DNA of 64,000 nt from Paracoccus sp. IB05 (GTDB lineage Bacteria > Pseudomonadota > Alphaproteobacteria > Rhodobacterales > Rhodobacteraceae). The stretch covers positions 1 through 64,000 of the forward strand of contig NZ_JAEFCF010000001.1 of assembly GCF_016405985.1 (NCBI RefSeq), written 5' to 3'. The stretch's first letter is position 1. Every line of letters starts with the position of its first letter. Under the pieces are notes generated by a model that did not search any database, was not told the origin of the DNA, and saw only the letters and a program-made list of their open reading frames with translations. The translations under genes were made by a program, and so were the position numbers. Positions 58,298 to 64,000 of this stretch are shown here, one piece after another.

Positions 58298-59260
58298 ATG
58301 CGTGACGCCACCCATCATCCCGCGCCCCCCGGTCTGATCCGGCGCTGGCTGAGCCGCCCCGGCCCCGCGCCCGAACCCGCAAAGCGGGTGCAATTCGACC
58401 AGCCGCTTTTGCCCTGGCTGTTCCTCGCGCCGCAGCTCGCGGTGATTTTCGTGTTTTTCTACTGGCCTTCGGTCCAGGCGATCACCTCGTCTTTCTATAT
58501 CGAGGACCCGTTCGGGTTCGGGTCGACCTTTGTCGGCATCGACAATTACAAGGACGCGCTCGGCTCGCGCGAATATCAGCGGATCGCGGGGTTTACGGCG
58601 CTGTTCACCGTGCTGGTGACGGCGTTCTCGCTGGGCCTCGGGCTTCTCTTCGCGGTCAAGGCCGATAAGGTGATCCGGGGCCGCACCAGCTATCGCACCG
58701 CGCTGATTGCGGTCTATGCGATCGCGCCGCCGGTGGCCGGGCTGATGGGGATGATGCTGTTCGATCAGCATATCGGGCCTTTCGTGCGCCTCGCGGCCTG
58801 GTTCGGCTATGACATGAAGGTGGGCATCAATTACTGGGACACCGCCTTCGCGATGATCCTGGTTTCCGTGTGGAAACAGGTGCCCTACAACTTCATCTTC
58901 TTCCTCTCGGGCCTGCAAAGCATCCCGGCCAGCGTGCGCGAAGCCTCGGTGATCGATTGCCGCAACGGCTTTACCCGGTTCCGCACCGCGATCCTGCCAT
59001 TGCTGGCGCCGACCGCGTTTTTCCTCCTGATCATCAACATCACCTATGCGCTGTTCGACACTTTCGCGGTGATCGATGTGATGGTGAAGGACAAGCCGGC
59101 GAACAACCCGATGACGCTGGTCTACAAGGTCTACAATGATGGCTTCCGCGGCAATGATATCGGCGGATCAGCGGCGCAATCGGTGATCCTGATGGTCATC
59201 GTGCTGGTGCTGACACTGATCCAGTTCCGCTGGCTGGAACGCCGCGTGCATTACGGGTGA
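58298..59260 (+). CDS. ugpA: sn-glycerol-3-phosphate-type ABC permease UgpA
   Basis: 320 residues, six membrane segments. UgpA features: LLPWLFLAPQLAVIFVFFYWPSVQAITSSFYIEDPFGFGSTFVGIDNY and the EAA loop REASVIDCRNGFTRFRTAILPLLAP. The first 35 residues are a Pro/Arg-rich cytosolic extension. The ATG at 58298 lacks a strong ribosome site. Confidence 0.88.
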   Translation: MRDATHHPAPPGLIRRWLSRPGPAPEPAKRVQFDQPLLPWLFLAPQLAVIFVFFYWPSVQAITSSFYIEDPFGFGSTFVGIDNYKDALGSREYQRIAGFTALFTVLVTAFSLGLGLLFAVKADKVIRGRTSYRTALIAVYAIAPPVAGLMGMMLFDQHIGPFVRLAAWFGYDMKVGINYWDTAFAMILVSVWKQVPYNFIFFLSGLQSIPASVREASVIDCRNGFTRFRTAILPLLAPTAFFLLIINITYALFDTFAVIDVMVKDKPANNPMTLVYKVYNDGFRGNDIGGSAAQSVILMVIVLVLTLIQFRWLERRVHYG

Positions 59261-59264
59261 TGCG

Positions 59265-60107
59265 ATGAACCGGATCAAACCCTTCGACCACATCATCCTC
59301 ATCCTCGGCACACTCTTCATGTGCGTGCCGGTGCTGGTCGCAGTGATGACCTCGACCCATTCTGCGGTCGATATCCATATGAACGGCCTCTACCTCACCC
59401 CCGGCGATAACGCGGTCGGGACCTACCAGACCGTGCTGACCCGGCAGGGCGGCTTCACCGGCCAGGTGACTGGCCTGACGATGCTGATGAATTCGCTGAT
59501 CCTCGGGATCGGGTTCGCGGTGGGCAAGATCGTGCTCTCGATGGCCGCCGCTTACGCCCTGGTCTATTTCCGCTTTCGGTTTGCGACTTTCCTCTTCTGG
59601 ATCATCTTCACGACGCTTCTCCTGCCGCTGGAGGTCCGGATCATGCCCTCCTACCAGGTCATGTCCTCGCTGGGGCTTCTGAACAGCTATACCGGGCTGA
59701 TCGTGCCGCTGCTGGCCTCGGCCACCGGCACCTTTTACTTCCGCCAGTTCTTCAAATCCGTCCCGGACGAATTGCTGGAGGCCGCGCGGATCGATGGCGC
59801 AGGCCCGTGGAAGTTCCTGATCGATATTCTGATCCCCTTGTCGAAAACCATGATGGCGGCGATCTTCATCATCATGTTCGTCTATGGCTGGAACCAGTAT
59901 CTCTGGCCGATGCTGATGACGACCGAGGAACGGTTCTTCACCCTGATGCGCGGCATCAAGCAGATCCTCCAGGTCTGGATCGGTTCGCAGATCCCCGATT
60001 ACAACGAAGCCTTCGCCCTTGCCGTTCTGGCCCTGCTGCCGCCCGTGATCGTGGTGGTGGTGTTCCAGCGCTGGTTCATCAGGGGCCTGACGGAAAGCGA
60101 TAAATAA
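59265..60107 (+). CDS. ugpE: sn-glycerol-3-phosphate-type ABC permease UgpE
   Basis: 280 residues, the UgpE length, with six membrane segments and EAA loop [28 protein letters not shown]-terminal [29 protein letters not shown] is the usual UgpE start. Overlaps ugpC by one base (TAATG). Confidence 0.88.
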   Translation: MNRIKPFDHIILILGTLFMCVPVLVAVMTSTHSAVDIHMNGLYLTPGDNAVGTYQTVLTRQGGFTGQVTGLTMLMNSLILGIGFAVGKIVLSMAAAYALVYFRFRFATFLFWIIFTTLLLPLEVRIMPSYQVMSSLGLLNSYTGLIVPLLASATGTFYFRQFFKSVPDELLEAARIDGAGPWKFLIDILIPLSKTMMAAIFIIMFVYGWNQYLWPMLMTTEERFFTLMRGIKQILQVWIGSQIPDYNEAFALAVLALLPPVIVVVVFQRWFIRGLTESDK

Positions 60108-61192
60108 TGGCCTCGATCACAATCACCGACGTCTCGAAAACCTATCCGGGGGCGAAGGCACCATCGGTATCGGGCATCAGTCTTGCGATCCGGGATGGCG
60201 AGCTCATCGTTCTGGTCGGCCCTTCGGGCTGCGGCAAATCCACCTTGCTGCGCATGGTGGCGGGGCTGGAAGACATCTCGGGCGGCGAGGTGAAGATCGG
60301 GGATCGCGTGGTGAACCGCATCGATCCCGCCGACCGCGATATCGCGATGGTGTTCCAGAATTACGCCCTCTACCCGCATATGACGGTGCGCGAGAATATG
60401 GCTTATGGGCTGAAGAACCGCCGCACGCCGGGACCCGAGATCGAGGCCCGCGTCACCGAGGCCGCCCGCATGCTGGAGCTCGGCCCCTATCTCGACCGCA
60501 AGCCCCGCGCGCTTTCGGGCGGACAGCGCCAGCGCGTCGCGATGGGCCGCGCGGTGGTGCGCCAGCCCTCGGCCTTCCTCTTTGACGAGCCGCTGTCGAA
60601 CCTAGATGCGAAACTGCGGGTGACGATGCGCGGCGAGATCCGGCGGCTGCAAAAGCGGCTTGGCACCACCTCGCTTTATGTGACGCATGACCAGCTGGAA
60701 GCGATGACGCTTGCCGACCGGCTGGTGGTGCTGAACGAGGGCAGGATCGAACAGGTCGGTGCGCCGCTGGATATCTATCTGCGCCCGGCCTCGACCTTTG
60801 TCGCCTCTTTCATCGGTGCGCCGGCGATGAACCTGCTCGACGCGGAGCTCGACGGTGCACGGCTGCGCCTTGGCACATCGGTGATCGAGCTGGGGCAGCT
60901 GCCGGGCGCGAAGGGTGCCGTGACACTGGGGATCCGCGCCGAAGATCTGGTGCCATCGGCTACTGGCCTGCCCTTCCGCACCGATTTCATCGAAGAGCTG
61001 GGCGCGCAGCGTCTGGTGCATGGCCATATCGACGGCCAGCCGCTGGTGCTGACGCTTGATCCAGCCATGCAGATCGACAGTGAGATGCGGCTTTCGGTGG
61101 CGGCGGCAAAGCTGCATCTGTTCGAGACCAGCACCGGCAAACGCATCGCCACAGCCGCCCGCTCCGGGCTGGCCGTGCCGCAACCCGCATAA
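60107..61192 (+). CDS. ugpC: sn-glycerol-3-phosphate-type ABC ATP-binding protein UgpC
   Basis: 361 residues. NBD with Walker [10 protein letters not shown] (about 38-46), Q-loop [22 protein letters not shown], signature [16 protein letters not shown] and Walker [18 protein letters not shown]; then a C-terminal TOBE domain (about 240-350). MalK/UgpC class. Last gene of ugpBAEC. Confidence 0.88.
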   Translation: MASITITDVSKTYPGAKAPSVSGISLAIRDGELIVLVGPSGCGKSTLLRMVAGLEDISGGEVKIGDRVVNRIDPADRDIAMVFQNYALYPHMTVRENMAYGLKNRRTPGPEIEARVTEAARMLELGPYLDRKPRALSGGQRQRVAMGRAVVRQPSAFLFDEPLSNLDAKLRVTMRGEIRRLQKRLGTTSLYVTHDQLEAMTLADRLVVLNEGRIEQVGAPLDIYLRPASTFVASFIGAPAMNLLDAELDGARLRLGTSVIELGQLPGAKGAVTLGIRAEDLVPSATGLPFRTDFIEELGAQRLVHGHIDGQPLVLTLDPAMQIDSEMRLSVAAAKLHLFETSTGKRIATAARSGLAVPQPA

Positions 61193-61220
61193 TCAGGGCC
61201 GCATAATCACAACCGGACTA

Positions 61221-61820
61221 TCAGAGCCCCTCGCGGCGCAGCACTTCGGCAATATAGGTGCGTTTCTCGGTTTCGAGTTCATCTGCGATCCCGACCTCTT
61301 CCAGAAAATCAAAGCCCTGAGAGGCCGCGATCAGCAAGAGCGACATCCGGCTGACGTCGAGATCCGCAGGAAAATCCCCCAAAGCCACCCCTTCGGTGAG
61401 GCTGGTGCAGATCTCATTGCGCATCTTGCCGACACCTTCGACTATCGCCACGCGCACCGCGGAATCGCGACGGGTTTCCCAGGCCTCGCTCCAGAGCCGT
61501 TCTGCGACCCTCAAAAGCGGATCGTCCTCGCCAAGGATCTGCGCCTTGCAGCCCGAAAGCACCGTGATCAGCCTTTCGCGCGGCGATAATTTGCGCAAGG
61601 CGGCGACGAGTTGCGGCTCCAGCCGGCTCCAGACCTCGCGCACGGCCTCGGCGCGCAGGGCTTCGGCCGAATCGAAATGGTGGTGAATCTGGCCGGGCGA
61701 ACATTGCAGCTGGCAGGCGATCCGTCGCACCGTCGCCGCCGCAAGCCCTTCCTGCGCAACCAGTTCGACCACGGCATTCATGATCTGCTCACGCCGTTCC
61801 TCGCGCGACATATAGGCCAA
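61221..61820 (-). CDS. TetR-family repressor, probable regulator of the RND pump
   Basis: 199 residues. N-terminal HTH (MSREERREQIMNAVVELVAQEGLAAATVRRIACQLQCSPGQIHHHFDS) followed by an all-helical ligand domain. Start: TTG at 61820 has GGAGG at a good distance (7 bases); the ATG three codons later (61811) lies 16 bases away. Divergent from the RND adaptor gene with 132 bases between starts, the AcrR/MexR type layout, so it probably represses the pump until a drug-like ligand binds. Confidence 0.84.
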   Translation of the reverse strand: MAYMSREERREQIMNAVVELVAQEGLAAATVRRIACQLQCSPGQIHHHFDSAEALRAEAVREVWSRLEPQLVAALRKLSPRERLITVLSGCKAQILGEDDPLLRVAERLWSEAWETRRDSAVRVAIVEGVGKMRNEICTSLTEGVALGDFPADLDVSRMSLLLIAASQGFDFLEEVGIADELETEKRTYIAEVLRREGL

Positions 61821-61876
61821 ATCATTGCCTCCGATTTCAGCATTTCATTCGTTTTAGCAGGTCATGGCGCAAAAAC

Positions 61877-61907
61877 AAGCTGGACACGTGTTCAAGTTGG
61901 ACATATG
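61877..61907. promoter_or_regulatory. 17-base-spaced direct repeat in the TetR/RND gap
   Basis: AAGCTGGACACGTG (61877-61890) and AAGTTGGACATATG (61894-61907) match at 11 of 14 positions with a 17-base period. The first copy includes the palindrome ACACGTGT. Candidate operator for the TetR-type protein. Confidence 0.5.
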
Positions 61908-61952
61908 CCCAGAACAAACCTGACTCCTCCTCCCTGCTTTTCAGGACATCCT

Positions 61953-63149
61953 ATGCCCGTTTCGATTTTCCGTGCCCTGGCCGTTGTTGCCGGCATATCC
62001 CTGCTCTCAACCACGTCCCTCCTGGCACAGGAGGGCGGGATGCCGCCGGCCTCGGTGGGTGTGGTGATGGTTCAGCCCGAAAGCATCCCCGTAACCTCCG
62101 AGCTTCCGGGTCGGGTCTCGGCCACGCAGGTGGCCGATGTCCGCCCGCGTGTGGGCGGCATCATCGAGACCCGGGTGTTCGAACAGGGCAGCCTTGTGAC
62201 GGCGGGCGATGTGCTGTTCCGCCTTGACAGTGCCAGCTATGAAATCGCGGTCGAAGCGGCAAAGGCCTCTGTTGCCCGTGCCGAGGCCGTGCTGGCCGAG
62301 GCCGAGGCGACCGAGCGGCGCTATGCCTCGCTCAATGAGCGCAATATCACCAGCCAGGCCGAATTCGAGACGGCGACCGCAACGCGCCTCCAGGCCGCCG
62401 CCGCGCTGGCCGAAGCCAAAGCACAGCTGCGCGCCGCCGAGATCAACCTGAGCTATACCGAGGTCAAGGCGCCGATTTCGGGCCGTATCGGCCGCGCCCA
62501 GGTGACCGAAGGCGCGCTGGTTTCGGCCCAGGGCGAGGTGCTGACCACGATCCAGCAGCTTGACCCGGTCTATGCCGATATGCAGCAGCCGGTGTCTGAA
62601 CTGCTGCGTCTGCGCCAGGCGCTGGATTCGGGCGAACTGACCCAGGTCGAGCCGGGCGCCGCCCGGGTGGTTCTTCTGCTGGATGACGGTTCGCAATATG
62701 CCCATCCCGGCAAGCTTTTGTTCGCCGAAGCCTCGGTCGAACGGTCTTCGGGCCAGGTGACGCTGCGGGCTGAATTCCCCAATCCGGATGGCATCCTGCT
62801 GCCGGGCATGTATGTGCGTGTCTCGGTCGAACAGGCCACCGAAGCGGCGGCCTTCGCCATTCCGGGCCAGGCGGTACAGCGCGATGCTTCGGGCAAGGCC
62901 ATGGTCTATGTTGTGACCAATGGCGCAGCCGAGCTGCGCACGGTCGGCCTTGGCCGGTCGGTCGGCAACCGCGTCACCGTGCATGAGGGCCTGACTGCCG
63001 GCGATATGCTGATCGTTGACGGGTTCCAGAAAATGGGCCCCGGCGCGCCGGTTTCTCCGGTCTGCTGGGCAGACCCCTCGACCGGTGATACCCCCCCCGA
63101 TGTCTGCGCAAAAGCGCTCGCTGCTCCGGCAGAAGCCAGCACGAACTGA
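61953..63149 (+). CDS. RND efflux periplasmic adaptor (AcrA/MexA type)
   Basis: 398 residues. Signal peptide to about residue 26 (ALAVVAGISLLSTTSLLAQ; no lipobox Cys, unlike AcrA). Lipoyl/barrel-sandwich halves (VADVRPRVGGIIETRVFEQGSLVTAGDVLFRLD; INLSYTEVKAPISGRIGRAQVTEGALV) flank an alpha-hairpin (about 85-150). ATG at 61953 after CAGGACATC. The extended frame upstream to 61611 runs through the TetR gene and is rejected. C-terminal tail with two Cys (CWADPSTGDTPPDVC) is unusual. Confidence 0.88.
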   Translation: MPVSIFRALAVVAGISLLSTTSLLAQEGGMPPASVGVVMVQPESIPVTSELPGRVSATQVADVRPRVGGIIETRVFEQGSLVTAGDVLFRLDSASYEIAVEAAKASVARAEAVLAEAEATERRYASLNERNITSQAEFETATATRLQAAAALAEAKAQLRAAEINLSYTEVKAPISGRIGRAQVTEGALVSAQGEVLTTIQQLDPVYADMQQPVSELLRLRQALDSGELTQVEPGAARVVLLLDDGSQYAHPGKLLFAEASVERSSGQVTLRAEFPNPDGILLPGMYVRVSVEQATEAAAFAIPGQAVQRDASGKAMVYVVTNGAAELRTVGLGRSVGNRVTVHEGLTAGDMLIVDGFQKMGPGAPVSPVCWADPSTGDTPPDVCAKALAAPAEASTN

Positions 63150-63159
63150 GACCTGATCC

Positions 63160-64000
63160 ATGGCAAAGTTTTTTATCGACAACCCGGTCCTTGCCTGGGT
63201 CATCGCGATCTTCATAACCTTGGCGGGGGCGCTGTCGCTGCCGATGCTGCCGGTCTCGCAATATCCTGATGTTGCGCCGCCGCAGGTCTCGATCTCGACC
63301 CGTTTCGCGGGCGCTTCGCCCGAAGATCTGTATCGGCAGGTCACCCAGCCCATCGAGGAAGAGCTGAACGGCATCCCCGGCATGCTCTACTTTCAGAGCA
63401 CCTCGGAATCGACCGGCGCGGTGACCATCGACGTCACCTTCGAGGCCGGGACCGAAGTGGCCCAGGCCGTGGTCGACACGCAGAACCGTCTGCGCCGGGT
63501 CGAATCCGCCCTGCCGCAGCAGGTACAGCAACAGGGCGTTCTGGTCGAAGAGGCCGGCGCGGGCTTTCTGATGCTGGTGGCACTGACCGCGACACCGGAC
63601 TCGGGTCTCGATGCCGTGGCCCTTGGCGACTATATTTCGCGCAATGTCGTCAACGAGTTGCGCCGTGTGCCCGGCGTCGGCCGTGCCCAGGTCTTCGCGA
63701 CCGAACGCGCGCTTCGCGTCTGGATCGACCCGGCGAAACTGGTGGGTCTGGATCTTTCCGTGACCGACATCACCTCGGCCATTGCCGAACAGAACGCCCA
63801 GGTCGCGGCAGGTTCCATCGGCGCCGAACCCGCGCCCGAGGGCACCCAGATCCAGGCGACGCTGCTGGTGACCGGCCAGCTTTCCAACCCCGAGCAATTC
63901 GGCAATATCGTGCTGCGCTCGGCCGAAGGTGGCGGCCTGGTGCAGTTGAAAGACGTCGCGCGCATCGAGATCGATGCCGAGATGTATGCGTTCAAGACCT
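63160..64000 (+). CDS. RND efflux pump inner-membrane transporter (AcrB/HAE1 type), partial
   Basis: The first 280 codons are in the window; the frame is open to the right edge. Starts MAKFFIDNPVLAWVIAIFITLAGALSLPMLPVSQYP, the classic HAE1 first membrane helix, then porter-domain sequence (PPQVSISTRFAGASPEDLYRQVTQPIEEELNGIPGMLYFQSTSES, LRRVPGVGRAQVFATERALRVWIDP). Full members are about 1,040 residues. It begins 10 bases after the adaptor stop, one operon. Exports drugs or toxic organics together with the adaptor and an outer-membrane channel not seen here. Confidence 0.9.
   Translation, partial: MAKFFIDNPVLAWVIAIFITLAGALSLPMLPVSQYPDVAPPQVSISTRFAGASPEDLYRQVTQPIEEELNGIPGMLYFQSTSESTGAVTIDVTFEAGTEVAQAVVDTQNRLRRVESALPQQVQQQGVLVEEAGAGFLMLVALTATPDSGLDAVALGDYISRNVVNELRRVPGVGRAQVFATERALRVWIDPAKLVGLDLSVTDITSAIAEQNAQVAAGSIGAEPAPEGTQIQATLLVTGQLSNPEQFGNIVLRSAEGGGLVQLKDVARIEIDAEMYAFKT

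Noticed and set aside
1-64000. Mobile elements, phage genes, CRISPR arrays, tRNA or rRNA genes
   Set aside because: No transposase or integrase motifs, no regularly spaced repeats with variable spacers, and no cloverleaf or rRNA signature were seen by eye on either strand.

Overview
The window reads as a chromosome-like segment of a high-GC alphaproteobacterium, most likely of the Rhodobacteraceae. Reasons: strong G/C third-position bias, an alphaproteobacterial LexA box (GTTC-N7-GTTC), a RamB/ScfR-type regulator, a ribitol dehydrogenase of the rhizobial/rhodobacterial type, and many ABC importers and amide-degrading enzymes. I see no rRNA, tRNA, CRISPR array, transposase, integrase or replication gene. 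About 58 genes are supported; the last one (an RND pump) runs off the right edge.

Layout. 0-3.9 kb: an XRE/ScfR-like regulator converges on mesX-mesD, a folate-independent methionine synthase pair read leftwards behind a clear cobalamin riboswitch. 4.0-4.7 kb: about 700 bases with no gene I can support. 4.7-6.9 kb: a Kef-type cation/proton antiporter, then a 96-residue protein made of two copies of one 36-residue motif, whose promoter carries a LexA (SOS) box. 6.9-30 kb: an amide and cyclic-amide island of three operons, each with its own regulator. (i) LysR plus PxpA, biotin carrier, biotin carboxylase, PxpB and PxpC, resembling a urea carboxylase split into subunits plus a LamB/YcsF protein. 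(ii) AraC plus HyuB, HyuA and a complete Liv-type ABC importer. (iii) AmiC-like sensor and AmiR-like ANTAR antiterminator behind a strong intrinsic terminator, followed by a Dpp/Opp-type ABC importer with an embedded acetamidase/formamidase. 30-37 kb: a ribitol uptake and oxidation operon (importer, ribitol dehydrogenase, FGGY kinase) facing a LacI-type regulator.

37-47.7 kb: ECF sigma, FecR, a TonB-dependent receptor with STN domain and a YncE-like propeller protein; then a GloA-like glyoxalase I, a Tat-signal small subunit plus GMC dehydrogenase, a cytochrome c, a quinone-type D-lactate dehydrogenase and a ribbon-helix-helix protein. An identical 12-base motif lies about 50 bases upstream of both gloA and dld, suggesting joint control of methylglyoxal/D-lactate disposal. 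47.8-52.2 kb: a KdpE/short-KdpD two-component system divergent from a Kup potassium transporter, with an 11-bp tandem direct repeat in the shared gap. 52.2-55.8 kb: a QseBC/PmrAB-like two-component system and two YkuD L,D-transpeptidases, all three units preceded by CTTAAG-N5-CTTAAG-type tandem sites. 55.8-61.2 kb: an EamA exporter and a ugpBAEC glycerol-3-phosphate-type importer. 61.2-64 kb: a TetR regulator divergent from an RND efflux adaptor and pump.

Most informative points: the B12 riboswitch on mesXD, the attenuator in front of amiC-amiR, the SOS-controlled tandem-repeat protein, the CTTAAG local regulon, KdpDE paired with kup, and the shared gloA/dld promoter motif. Functional names rest on family recognition by eye; no database search was run.
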